Notes under the pieces: generated by a model
Databases searched by the model: none
Told to the model about the DNA's origin: nothing
The model's input: only the letters and a program-made list of their open reading frames with translations
Made by a program: the position numbers and the translations under genes
Shown here: positions 17,436 to 25,612 of the stretch, in pieces
Layout: each line of letters opens with the position of its first letter
Numbering within the stretch: position 1 is the first letter of the stretch
Assembly (NCBI RefSeq): GCF_003073135.1
Contig: NZ_PGDQ01000011.1
Span: forward strand, 1 to 64,000
Length of the DNA stretch: 64,000 bases
Source of the DNA: Euzebya rosea
GTDB lineage: Bacteria > Actinomycetota > Nitriliruptoria > Euzebyales > Euzebyaceae
Direction of reading: 5' to 3'

Positions 17436-20400
17436 TCAGTCGATGACCACGCAGCACTCGTCCTGGGTGCCGGGGAACTCCGCGAAGCCGAGGTCGGCCA
17501 GGCTGGAGACGTCGTGGGCGGACAGGCCGCGGTAGGACACCGTGTACAGCGTCCCGTCGGCCACGAACGTCCGGTCGGGCGCCGGGCTGTACCCACCCTG
17601 CTGGGTCGGCTGGGTGACCTCGCCCGCCAGCGTCAGCGTCTGGTCGGTCGTCGACACGTCGATGGCCTGGACCCCGCCGCGGTACCCAGAGTAGTCGGGG
17701 CCGTAGAGGGTGCTCGGCACGAACGCTCGCCCGAGGCGTGCCCAGAACAGGAAGGCCTTGTGGTCCCACTCCACGGGCGAGTCGCCGGGGCCGAACTCGA
17801 GGGAGTCGACCCGCGTCGGGTTCGCCCGGTCGGAGATGTCGAACAGGCTGACCTGCAGGCCGGTGAGGCGACCGTCGTCGTCGCCGTCCTGTCCGACGCC
17901 CAGCAGGTGGTCCTCGTCCAGCGGGTGCAGGTACCGCGACACGCCGGGGATCTTCAGCTCGCCGGTGACCCGCGGGGCCTGGGGGTTGGTCAGGTCGACC
18001 AGGTACAGCGGGTCGATCTGCTCGAAGGTCACGACCGCGGCGATGTCCCCGAGGTACCGGACGGCGAAGATGCGCTCGCCCTCGCCGAGCCCGAACACCC
18101 TGCCCGTCTCGAACAGCTCGCTGCCCCCCTCGGTGAGGATCGTCACGCCGTTGTCGGTCGCGGGCGCCTGGTCCCCGAGCCACGGCGGCTGGGTGGTCGT
18201 GGCCACCCGGTAGTAGCCGTCGCGCTCGCTGAGGGCGAAGCTGTTCAGGACGTAGCCCGGCACCTCGCCCGACGCCACGTAGGTCGTGGCGGCCGGGTCG
18301 CTGATGTCGAAGCTGTGCAGCTGGGTGGTGACGGCCTCCGGCTGGGCGTCGCTCCAGACCCCCCACTGGCTGGAGCTGACGACCAGACGGTCCTTCGAGG
18401 CGTAGATGGTCTCGGCGTTGGCCAGGACCGCAGCCGACGAGGTCGGCTGGACGGAGCTGGCGGCGTCGATGGTGGACACCAGCACCGTGGCCATGCCCGA
18501 GAAGCCGGGCGGGGCGAACACGGCATCGCAGTCGACGGCCGGACGGGCGTCCTCGCCCTCGCCGACGCTGGGCAGCCACTGGTCGATGGTGGACTCCTCG
18601 ATCACCCGGCGGTTGTGGGCGATCGCGGCGTCGTGGGCCTCCTGGCTGCCGTCGGCGGGGTAGACGAAGTGCAGGCCGGAGGGGTTGGAGGAGGTCACCA
18701 ACCGGACGGTGCCGTCGACCATGCGGGCCGAGCGGTAGTCGCCGTCGATGACGGTGTCGTCCAGCAGCACCGGCGCGGTCGGCGTCGACACGTCGTACCG
18801 GGCGATGCGGGTGGTCGGGTCCGGGTAGTAGTACGGCGGCATGAAGTCGGTCTCGGCCGGTGGGCTGTCGACCGGGTACACGAAGCCGTCGCCACGGCTG
18901 AGCACCAGCAGGACGTCGTCGTCGAGCAGCAGGTCGTGGCCCCAGACCTCGCCGGGCACGGCGAGGGAGGTGACGTGCACCGGCGCCTCGCCCGCGGTCA
19001 GGTCCATGACCTCGACCTCGCGCCCGTTGCTGACGTACGCGGCGTCGCCGTTGGTCTTGACCCAGTCGGGCTCGTCGACGCCGACCTCCTGCACGTTGGT
19101 GTCGGACACGTCGACCGACCCGCCGTCGTCGCTGGCGTCACCACCGTCGGCGCCCTCCTGCGGCGCAGCGGGAGCCGCAGGGGCGTCGCCGCCGCTGTCC
19201 TCCTCGGGCTGGGCAGGCGCGGGTGCGGGGACGGGCTGCCCGACCGCGACGTCCTCGAGGAACGGCGCGTCGTACCAGTAGCCGTCCAGGCCGTAGGGGC
19301 CGACCCGCTCCAGTCCCTCCGCCACGAAGAAGTCCAGCGTCGCGGTGCACGAGTCGAAGGGGTCGAGCCTGGTGAACGCGTTGGCGCAGGCCTGCCCGTC
19401 GAAGGTGGTGAGCGCCTGCTCGATCGCGGCGTCGATGATGGTCTCGTCCCCGACGAGGACGAGGTCGACGGCGGCCGGACCACACGTGGACACCTCGCGC
19501 CGGGTCGACGGGCTGACGTTGCCGACGACCATCAGCGGCGGGGCGCTGGCGTCGGCGGCGATGCCGGCGCCGGACAGGCCGTAGGCCCACCCGTCGGCCC
19601 GGCCACCGTCGAGCACGACGTAGCGGCGGGTGCTGCTGATAGGCCACAGGTCCGAGCCGGCGATCGCGGCGGCGGTGGCGGTCCGCTCGGGGCCGTGCAG
19701 CCGTTCGGCGTTCGGGGCGGCGTCCTCGACGGCCTCGGCCAGCGCGGCGTCACCACCGAGCAGGACGGTGCGGTCGGGCTGGACGGCCTCCAGCCACGTG
19801 GCGACGGCCGGGTGCATCCCGTCGGTCGGGGTGACGACGATCGGGACCCGGGCGGCGGCGGCCAGGCTGCCACCGGTCATCGAGTCGGCCCAGGCGCTGG
19901 TCGGGTTGCCCTCGGCACCCTCGGAACGGGCGAGGAGGACCACCGAGGAGGGGGTGAGGCGACGGACCTCGTCGGCGACCGCCAGGGCCGTCTCGACGCG
20001 GGTCGTGCCCGCCAGGCGGACGACGACGAGCCCCAGGGCGGTGATGCCGTCGGCCACGGCGGGCGACAGCGCCGCCTCGCCGCCCAGGACGTAGACGGTG
20101 CTGCCGTCGGCCAGGACGCGGTCCAGCTCGGCGGCGGTGGCGCCGGCGAGGCGGTCGGGGCCGGTCAGCAGGAGTGGACCCTCGGAGGTCAGGGCAGCGC
20201 CCGCGAGGGAGTCGGCGAAGGCATCGGTGGTCGCCACGACTGCGTGGCTGGCCTGACGGCCGTCGCTCCCCGCGGCGGCGAACCGGGTCCGCGACACCTC
20301 CAGCGCTGCGGCTGCCGGGTCCCCGGCGAGGATGCGCTCGGTGGTCGCGGGGTCGCCATCGAAGGCGCTGCTGCCGTCCTGCGCGGCCGAGGGGATGGCC

Positions 20401-20516
20401 GTCAGCAGCGGGAGCAGCAGCGCCAGGACCACCGCCGCGAACCCTGCCGTTCGGAGTGCCGATGGCCGTCGTGGTGCGGGACGGGTCGGACGCGGGACGG
20501 CAGTGGCGTGGCTCAC
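17436..20516 (-). CDS. Secreted CWB2 repeat protein with C-terminal beta-propeller (COG4880/PF09826 type)
   Basis: The 1026-residue product has a Pro/Arg-rich n-region, a signal peptide (hydrophobic core about 24-42, ending SAAQ) and about three CWB2 units (roughly 60-380; markers include SDGRQASHAVVATTDAFADSL, VYVLGGEAALS and AGTTRVETALAVADEV). An acidic Ala/Pro linker leads to a beta-propeller (about 480-1026) beginning with TNVQEVGVDEPDWVKTNG, the hallmark of this family. It is likely wall-attached by the repeats and exposes the propeller outside. The function of the propeller is unknown. I chose GTG at 20516, with AAGGA seven bases upstream. It ends with a CCVV tail carrying two adjacent cysteines. 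Confidence 0.9.
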   Translation of the reverse strand: MSHATAVPRPTRPAPRRPSALRTAGFAAVVLALLLPLLTAIPSAAQDGSSAFDGDPATTERILAGDPAAAALEVSRTRFAAAGSDGRQASHAVVATTDAFADSLAGAALTSEGPLLLTGPDRLAGATAAELDRVLADGSTVYVLGGEAALSPAVADGITALGLVVVRLAGTTRVETALAVADEVRRLTPSSVVLLARSEGAEGNPTSAWADSMTGGSLAAAARVPIVVTPTDGMHPAVATWLEAVQPDRTVLLGGDAALAEAVEDAAPNAERLHGPERTATAAAIAGSDLWPISSTRRYVVLDGGRADGWAYGLSGAGIAADASAPPLMVVGNVSPSTRREVSTCGPAAVDLVLVGDETIIDAAIEQALTTFDGQACANAFTRLDPFDSCTATLDFFVAEGLERVGPYGLDGYWYDAPFLEDVAVGQPVPAPAPAQPEEDSGGDAPAAPAAPQEGADGGDASDDGGSVDVSDTNVQEVGVDEPDWVKTNGDAAYVSNGREVEVMDLTAGEAPVHVTSLAVPGEVWGHDLLLDDDVLLVLSRGDGFVYPVDSPPAETDFMPPYYYPDPTTRIARYDVSTPTAPVLLDDTVIDGDYRSARMVDGTVRLVTSSNPSGLHFVYPADGSQEAHDAAIAHNRRVIEESTIDQWLPSVGEGEDARPAVDCDAVFAPPGFSGMATVLVSTIDAASSVQPTSSAAVLANAETIYASKDRLVVSSSQWGVWSDAQPEAVTTQLHSFDISDPAATTYVASGEVPGYVLNSFALSERDGYYRVATTTQPPWLGDQAPATDNGVTILTEGGSELFETGRVFGLGEGERIFAVRYLGDIAAVVTFEQIDPLYLVDLTNPQAPRVTGELKIPGVSRYLHPLDEDHLLGVGQDGDDDGRLTGLQVSLFDISDRANPTRVDSLEFGPGDSPVEWDHKAFLFWARLGRAFVPSTLYGPDYSGYRGGVQAIDVSTTDQTLTLAGEVTQPTQQGGYSPAPDRTFVADGTLYTVSYRGLSAHDVSSLADLGFAEFPGTQDECCVVID

Positions 20517-20544
20517 GGTCGGATCCTTGATGGCTGGGGTCAGC

Positions 20545-20588
20545 GTGGACCTGTCCACGAGGGGTGATGCCCCCGTGCTGTGGACAGG
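20545..20588 (-). promoter_or_regulatory. Hairpin/operator in the leader of the CWB2 beta-propeller gene
   Basis: A perfect 9-bp inverted repeat, CCTGTCCAC (20550-20558) and GTGGACAGG (20580-20588), encloses an inner AGGGG/CCCCC-type stem. It overlaps a second palindrome, GTGGAC-CT-GTCCAC (20545-20558). The structure starts about 30 bases upstream of the GTG start and could be a protein-binding site or an mRNA leader structure. Confidence 0.5.
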
Positions 20589-20612
20589 CGCCAACCTCAG
20601 ACGTGCCGTGCG

Positions 20613-21980
20613 TCACGAGGGTTGCGCGGAATCCAGGTTTTCTCTCGAGTCGGCCCGTGGCGCAACCGGTGCGGTGCGGTGGCCGGCAACCGTGTCCGAG
20701 GCGTCGACGTGGGCCTCCGGGGAAGCCACGAGCCAGCTGTCGGGATCCACGATCGTCGGGTCGTGGCCGAAGCCGACGCCCGGCGGCAGGCCGGCCAACC
20801 GGCGTCGCAGCGCGGCACCCAGGACGGGGACGGCGACGAGGATCGGGACCACCGCGAGCATGCGGATGAGCGACGCGGCGCCGACACGGTCCAGCAGCAG
20901 CCCGGCGACGGTCTGTCCGATGCCCGCACCGATGAGGATCATCGCCGGGTACAGGGCGAAGCCCTCGGCACGCCGGGGGGTGGCGACGGTCCGCTGGAAG
21001 GCCAGGCCCGCCAGGGCGTTGAGCGGGGCGATCGGCAGGCCGAACCCGAAGATCGCCAGGCCGAGGAGGGGCAGCGAGGTGGCGTGGGCGGTCGGCAGGA
21101 TCAGGAGGCCGAACGCGACGAGCAGGGCGCTGGCCATCAGGCGGCCGTAGCGCAGCGGATCCCGCAGGTTGGCTGCGGCGAGCCCGGCGATCCCGCTGCC
21201 GAGGGCGGCGAGCGCCATCAGCGGGCCGGCGCTGGCGGGGTCCATGCCGAACGCCTCGATCCGGGCCGGGATCGTGGCCTCCCACGCCCCGAGCGGCAGG
21301 CCGGTGGCGAAGACCAGCGCGTAGACGGCGGTGGCGCCACGGGTGCGCAGCGGTGCCGGGCCGCGCGTGGCCCCGGGTTCGGCTGGTTCGCGGGTGGGCA
21401 GGCCACCGAGCATCAGCGCGGCCACGACGAAGGAGGTGACCATGGTGACCAGCACGCCGAGCGGGCCGACGGCCAGCGCGAGGACACCGGCGACCGCGGG
21501 GCCGGCGACGAAGGCGACCTCGACGAAGACCGCGTCGAGGGCGTTGGCCGGCTCGAGGTCCTCCTTGGGCACGCACTCGACCAGCAACGTCCGGAAGGCC
21601 CCGAGGATCGCGGCCGAGGCCACACCCTGGACGGCCACCAGCACCGCGAGGACGGCGAACGGGGCATCCGCTGCGGCCGCGCCGAGGAGGGCGAGGACGG
21701 TGATGGCCGACAGCCCGAGATGGCGCCGCAGCCCGTCACGCAGCTCGACGCGGTCGAGCATGCGACCACGCCACTGGGCGGCGAGTCCGGCGGAGACGGT
21801 GGCGATGCCGGCCAGCGACGCACCGTTGGCCAGCGAGCCGGTGACGGCCTCGCCGACCAGCACGAGCGCCAGCAGGTTCATCGTCATCGGCAGGCGTGCG
21901 AGCAGGTTGACGACCGCCCAGCGGCGGAACAGCGGGCGGCGGAGGAGGCGTCGCAGTGGCGACGACGACGTGGAGGACAT
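20613..21980 (-). CDS. MFS transporter
   Basis: The 455-residue product is a polytopic membrane protein with about twelve hydrophobic helices, beginning LFRRWAVVNLLARLPMTMNLLALVLVG. The A-motif-like WRGRMLDRVELRDGLRR follows helix two, and a basic loop (TREPAEPGATRG) separates the two halves, as in major facilitator superfamily drug or metabolite exporters. Substrate is unknown. The last about 50 residues form a hydrophilic tail. On the minus strand TACGCT (22034-22039) is a plausible -10, leaving a leader of about 45 bases that contains a CCTCCC/GGGAGG hairpin. The gene is divergent from the Rpf-like gene. Confidence 0.85.
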   Translation of the reverse strand: MSSTSSSPLRRLLRRPLFRRWAVVNLLARLPMTMNLLALVLVGEAVTGSLANGASLAGIATVSAGLAAQWRGRMLDRVELRDGLRRHLGLSAITVLALLGAAAADAPFAVLAVLVAVQGVASAAILGAFRTLLVECVPKEDLEPANALDAVFVEVAFVAGPAVAGVLALAVGPLGVLVTMVTSFVVAALMLGGLPTREPAEPGATRGPAPLRTRGATAVYALVFATGLPLGAWEATIPARIEAFGMDPASAGPLMALAALGSGIAGLAAANLRDPLRYGRLMASALLVAFGLLILPTAHATSLPLLGLAIFGFGLPIAPLNALAGLAFQRTVATPRRAEGFALYPAMILIGAGIGQTVAGLLLDRVGAASLIRMLAVVPILVAVPVLGAALRRRLAGLPPGVGFGHDPTIVDPDSWLVASPEAHVDASDTVAGHRTAPVAPRADSRENLDSAQPS

Positions 21981-22091
21981 GGGTTGGCTCGGCTTCGGCG
22001 GGATGCCTCCCCCCGGTGGGAGGGAAGCACGCGAGCGTAGCGCAGCACCCCCCGGTCGCACCCTCGTCCGCTTGTCGCCGTGGGTGAGCGG

Positions 22092-22097
22092 TACCGT
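22092..22097 (+). promoter_or_regulatory. Leaderless -10 of the Rpf-like gene
   Basis: TACCGT is followed by seven bases and GTG 22105. This spacing is the same as at other genes in the window, and it selects this GTG among several in-frame GTG codons. A -35 is not clear. Confidence 0.5.
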
Positions 22098-22104
22098 GGC
22101 TCGC

Positions 22105-23220
22105 GTGCGTGATGCCCTCGAGGCGCCGCGGCCGGCAGTGCGGTCCGCCCTGGCGTCGGTGATCGTCGTGCTGCTCGCGGTGGGCGGCTCGACGGCCGAG
22201 GCACGCCGTGCCGACGACACCGCCGCGGCCGACAAGGCCGTGGTCGTGGTGGACCGGCCGGAGCCCACCGAGGTCGCGGCACCGCCCGTGGTGCCCGAGG
22301 CGGTCCGTGCCACCCCCGAACCGGTCGGCACCCCGGTGCCCGTCGCCACGATGCAGACGGTCGTCGGGGCGGCGGACGAGCCGTTCGTGCCGGTCGACTC
22401 CACGACCCGGGCCGCCGTGACGGTAGCCGTCGACGACACCTCCGAGGCCGTCGCCCGCGAGGTCCTCGACGGCCTGGACGGGGTCGTCCACGTCGCGCGA
22501 GTGCAGCTGGTGACGACCACGTTGGGCGGCGTCGAGGCGGACGTGGCCGGGGTCGACCCCGACGAGTTCCGCCCCTTCACCCCGGAGGCCACCGCCGACC
22601 ACGAACCGCTGTGGAGCCGCATCGAGGCCGGTGACGTCGCGGTGACCCACGAGTTCGGCACGGTCCACGAGGTGGAGCTCGGGTCGATGCTCGGCGTCGG
22701 CGCGGTGCAGACGCCGATCCGGGTCGGGGCGTTCGCGACCAACGGCACACCGCCGGTGGCCGACGCCATCGTGCACGCCGACCAGCTGTCGACGCTACCG
22801 GTGACCGGGGCGTCCGCCCGGCTGCTCGTGGGGCTCGAGGACGAGGCCAGCCCGACGGCGACCGTGGAGGCGCTGGAGGACGCCGGGCTGGAGGCGGAGG
22901 AGGTCCCCGACCCGCGCCTGCCGAACAGCCAGACGATCGTGCCGCCCGCCGGGATCACCCCGGAGAACGTGTGGGACCACCTGGCGATGTGCGAGTCCTC
23001 CGGCGACTGGCACATCAACACCGGCAACGGCTACTACGGCGGCATCCAGTTCCTGCCCGAGTCGTGGGCGTGGGTCGGCGGGACCGGCCTGCCCCACGAG
23101 CACACCCGCGAGGAGCAGATCTACCGCGGGACCCTGCTGTGGCAGATCCAGGGCTGGGAGGCGTGGCCGCAGTGCGCGCGCAAGCTCGGCCTCATCGTCG
23201 ACGCGCCCAGCGAAAGCTGA
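22105..23220 (+). CDS. Resuscitation-promoting-factor-like secreted muralytic protein
   Basis: The 371-residue product has an N-terminal signal/anchor segment (about 12-30), a Val/Pro/Ala-rich region, a central domain of unknown type (about 100-270) and a C-terminal Rpf/transglycosylase-like domain (about 288-366). The domain is recognisable by WDHLAMCESSGDW, where Glu297 is the probable catalytic acid, by GYYGGIQFLPESW and by the second disulfide cysteine in WPQCARKLG. Rpf proteins cleave peptidoglycan and help dormant actinobacteria resume growth. The central part lacks the usual DUF348/G5 arrangement that I can recognise. It is followed closely by a 70-residue protein with its own start signals. 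Confidence 0.88.
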   Translation: MRDALEAPRPAVRSALASVIVVLLAVGGSTAEARRADDTAAADKAVVVVDRPEPTEVAAPPVVPEAVRATPEPVGTPVPVATMQTVVGAADEPFVPVDSTTRAAVTVAVDDTSEAVAREVLDGLDGVVHVARVQLVTTTLGGVEADVAGVDPDEFRPFTPEATADHEPLWSRIEAGDVAVTHEFGTVHEVELGSMLGVGAVQTPIRVGAFATNGTPPVADAIVHADQLSTLPVTGASARLLVGLEDEASPTATVEALEDAGLEAEEVPDPRLPNSQTIVPPAGITPENVWDHLAMCESSGDWHINTGNGYYGGIQFLPESWAWVGGTGLPHEHTREEQIYRGTLLWQIQGWEAWPQCARKLGLIVDAPSES

Positions 23221-23262
23221 TGACGGGGCGGCCTCGCCTCGTTGGTTGGGCACACGGTCGCG

Positions 23263-23268
23263 TATCCT
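23263..23268 (+). promoter_or_regulatory. Leaderless -10 of the 70-residue gene
   Basis: TATCCT is followed by exactly seven bases and ATG 23276. TTGGTT fifteen bases upstream is a weak -35 candidate. Confidence 0.5.
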
Positions 23269-23275
23269 GCCGTCG

Positions 23276-23488
23276 ATGACTGGTACGACGACGGATCACG
23301 ACAAGCTCCTCCTGCAGGCCTTCGGGCGCATCGAGGAACGGCACGAGGTCCCCACGGTGCAGGCGGCCGCGATCGAGGCACGCCTGACGTTCATGGAGGC
23401 CTACGACCTCGTGAACACGTTGTTCACGGCCGGCTACCTGACGCACGACCTGCGGCTGACCGACGCGGGCAGGAAGGCCATCAAGTAG
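23276..23488 (+). CDS. Small winged-helix-like protein
   Basis: The 70-residue product reads as three helices plus a beta-wing: KLLLQAFGRIEE, TVQAAAIEARLTFMEAYDLVNTL, then GYLTHDLRLTDAGRKAIK. The end resembles winged-helix transcription factors, in which the last segment is the wing (LTDAGRKAI). It could be a small DNA-binding regulator, but this is inference from pattern. The leaderless -10 seven bases upstream fixes ATG 23276 rather than the ATG ten codons earlier. It lies between the Rpf-like gene and an ECF sigma gene. Confidence 0.7.
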   Translation: MTGTTTDHDKLLLQAFGRIEERHEVPTVQAAAIEARLTFMEAYDLVNTLFTAGYLTHDLRLTDAGRKAIK

Positions 23489-23498
23489 GTCGTCATTA

Positions 23499-23531
23499 CC
23501 CGGTCTGAACCGACCGGGCCGCTCGTGCGTC
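23499..23531 (+). promoter_or_regulatory. ECF-type promoter and inverted repeat before the sigma factor
   Basis: TGAACC (23506-23511) and CGTC (23528-23531) are 16 bases apart, resembling ECF promoters of the GGAACC-N16-CGTC kind, so the sigma factor may drive its own gene. A perfect 7-bp inverted repeat, CCCGGTC/GACCGGG (23499-23518), overlaps the -35 and could be an operator or the terminator of the small upstream gene. Confidence 0.5.
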
Positions 23532-23543
23532 CCAAGGGGTGAG

Positions 23544-24080
23544 ATGACACGACACGAGCAAGGGGGCTGGGCCACGCCGGAGGCGTTCTGCGCCGACGTG
23601 CGCGGCCCGCTGGTGGGCACGCTCGAGCTGTACGTCGGCCAGCGAGCCACGGCGGAGGAGCTGGCCCAGGAGGCGTTGGTCCGCGCCTGGCAGCGGTGGG
23701 GGCAGCTGGACCATCCACGGGCGTGGACCTACCGGTGCGCCTTCAACCTGGCACGGTCGGGGTTCCGTCGACGGCAGGCCGAGCGGCGAGCCAACGCCCG
23801 GGTGTCCTCGATGGCCTCGCGGGTCGTCGTCGACCATGACTCGGCGGACGCGGTTGCGGTGCGCGCGGCGGTGGCCGAGCTGACCCCACGGCAGCGCGAG
23901 GTGGTGCTGGCCCGCTTCTACGCCCAGCTGACCGTGGCCGAGACCGCCGACGTCATGGCCTGCGCGGAGGGGACGGTCAAGTCGTTGACCAGCCAGGCCA
24001 TCACCGCGCTCCGCCGCTCGGGCCTCGTCGTGGACGAGCCCGGCCCGGCCCGACCAGCCGAGGTGGCGACCGATGCCTGA
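23544..24080 (+). CDS. ECF RNA polymerase sigma factor (sigma-70 family)
   Basis: The 178-residue product has region 2 (about 25-75: ELAQEALVRAWQRWGQL, HPRAWTYRCAFNLAR) and region 4 (about 108-165: ELTPRQREVVLARFYAQLTVAETADVM and the helix-turn-helix AEGTVKSLTSQAITALRR), the normal content of extracytoplasmic-function sigma factors of the SigE/SigM-like type. AAGGGGTGAG precedes the ATG. The stop overlaps the next gene by 8 bases. That neighbour has a single membrane helix and is a likely anti-sigma factor or sensor partner. Confidence 0.92.
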   Translation: MTRHEQGGWATPEAFCADVRGPLVGTLELYVGQRATAEELAQEALVRAWQRWGQLDHPRAWTYRCAFNLARSGFRRRQAERRANARVSSMASRVVVDHDSADAVAVRAAVAELTPRQREVVLARFYAQLTVAETADVMACAEGTVKSLTSQAITALRRSGLVVDEPGPARPAEVATDA

Positions 24081-25200
24081 CCTGACCGACCTGCTCCACC
24101 GCGCCGTCGACCCGTCGGATCCGTCGTTCGGGGTCGAGGACGTCCGCGCCCGGGTGGCGTCGTCGCAGCGGCGGCAGCGTCGCGCGACGGTCGCGCTGAT
24201 GGCCAGCGTCGTCGTGCTCGTCGCGGTGGGGGTGGTCAGCGGGCTGCGGACCACGGGCGGTGACGCGGCCATCGACAGCCCGGACGGCGATCCGGACAGC
24301 GTTGCGGCGACTGCCGCCGCCACACCCGGGCCGGGAGGACCCGCCACCCCGGCCTCCTCGACCCCCGTGCCCTCCCCGACCCCCTCGACGGTCGAGACCG
24401 GGGCGGAGGACCCGGCGGTTGCCACGGGCGAGCAACCCGTGGCCGCCGGGCTGTTCGCGGCCGTCGAAGCCGGGGGCCTGGCGCTGGGCGAACGGACCGT
24501 TGACGAGGTCAGCACGACCGTGACGTACACCCCTCCCGGCGTCGGTACGTCGGCGGTGTGGGTCAGCGTGGCCCACGAGGGGGTCGATCCGGGCTGGGTG
24601 GTCGACGGCGACACGGAGATCGTGCCGCTGGCCGACGGGGAGGCCGCGGTGCTGGACGACAGCGGGATGCTCGCCTTCACCTGCGGGGACGCGTCGGTCA
24701 CCACGACGGGACCGGGCGCCGGCGGCAGCGACCCGGACTCGGTCGCGGCCTTCCCCTTGGCGGCGGGATGCCAGCCCCGTCCGCCCGGGGTGCCGACGTC
24801 GTTCACCGCCGACGACGGCTCCACGATCGAGCGGTGGCAGTCCATCCGCGAGGCGAGGGTGGGGGCGGCCATCGATGCGCTCGGCCTGGTGCAGTGCTGC
24901 GGCGAGCCGTCCCACGGCGGGTCCGGCGCCTCCACCGGGTTCGAGTGGGACAGCGGCCCCGAGGTGTACGTCTTCGCCGGCCCCTCGCTGGTCGGCGGGT
25001 CACTCCTCACCGAGGGGGTGGAGGTGCCCGTGGCCGACGGCGTCGCCCGCTACGTGGAGGCCGACGGCCTGCCCGTGACGGCGTTCGACTGCGGCGACAC
25101 CGGCTACACGCTGATGCTCGACTCGACGGATGCCGACGTGCACGTCGCCGCCGCCGAGCTGCTGGTCAGCGCGCTGGCCTGCACCCCCTCCACCGGCTGA
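24073..25200 (+). CDS. Single-pass membrane protein, probable partner/anti-sigma of the ECF factor
   Basis: The 375-residue product has a short cytoplasmic part (1-38) rich in Arg (RARVASSQRRQRR), one membrane helix (about 40-58), a Pro/Thr/Ser linker and an extracytoplasmic domain (about 120-370) with several cysteines, including QCCGEP. Gene order and overlap with the sigma factor suggest it holds or senses for the sigma factor; the cytoplasmic part is too short for a classical ZAS domain (no HxxxCxxC). The function is therefore inferred from context only. The 3' end lies inside a three-copy 34-bp repeat, so the last residues are encoded by repeat DNA. Confidence 0.75.
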   Translation: MPDLTDLLHRAVDPSDPSFGVEDVRARVASSQRRQRRATVALMASVVVLVAVGVVSGLRTTGGDAAIDSPDGDPDSVAATAAATPGPGGPATPASSTPVPSPTPSTVETGAEDPAVATGEQPVAAGLFAAVEAGGLALGERTVDEVSTTVTYTPPGVGTSAVWVSVAHEGVDPGWVVDGDTEIVPLADGEAAVLDDSGMLAFTCGDASVTTTGPGAGGSDPDSVAAFPLAAGCQPRPPGVPTSFTADDGSTIERWQSIREARVGAAIDALGLVQCCGEPSHGGSGASTGFEWDSGPEVYVFAGPSLVGGSLLTEGVEVPVADGVARYVEADGLPVTAFDCGDTGYTLMLDSTDADVHVAAAELLVSALACTPSTG

Positions 25201-25284
25201 CCACACCTCCCCCAGCGCCCCCTCCACGGGCTGACCACACCTCCCCCCAGCGCCCCCTCCACGGGCTGACCACGCCTCCCCCAG
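25182..25284 (+). repeat. Three-copy 34-35 bp tandem repeat overlapping a stop codon
   Basis: Copies lie at 25182-25215, 25216-25250 and 25251-25284 and differ at a few positions. Each contains CTCCACSGGCTGACCAC, and the TGA in copy 1 is the stop codon of the membrane protein gene. Expansion or contraction of the array would not change the protein unless copy 1 itself changed. Confidence 0.85.
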
Positions 25285-25610
25285 CGCCCCCCCTCCCCCT
25301 GGCGCGTGCGTTCCCCCACCGCTGCCGGCGGGCATGCCACACCACCCTCGGTCCTGTGCGCCCCCTCCCCTCCTCTGGCGTGTGCGTTGCCCTCCCCTTC
25401 CGGGCGGGCATGCCGCACACCCTCCGCCCTCGTGTGGCATCCCCCACCCCTGCGGGCGGCCATCGCACACGGTGGCCGAGGGTGTGTGTGATCCCCTGCC
25501 CAGGGGGGTGTGGATCGCACACGCCGGCCCGGCCGACACCGCCCGCCCGGCCGACACACCGGCCCGGCCGACACCGCGGGCGGCCGACACCGCGGGCGGC
25601 CGCCGGGTGG
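25285..25610. repeat. Repeat array B: four hairpin units and a short GC tandem tract
   Basis: This intergenic stretch between convergent genes holds four imperfect palindromes of 37-41 bp (25306-25342, 25380-25420, 25432-25470, 25484-25522). The last has an 11-bp stem, GTGTGTGATCC/GGATCGCACAC, with a single G-T pair. A tract of repeated GGCCGACACCGC-like words follows (25523-25610), ending at the SDR stop. I see no gene. Units share arms with arrays A and C. Confidence 0.8.
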
Positions 25611-25612
25611 GG

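Noticed and set aside
17283-20567. A very long open frame (1094 residues) on the plus strand opposite the propeller gene
   Set aside because: It is Gly/Val/Arg-rich with no domain pattern and mirrors the codon structure of the minus-strand gene, which has clear domains. High GC creates such antisense frames.
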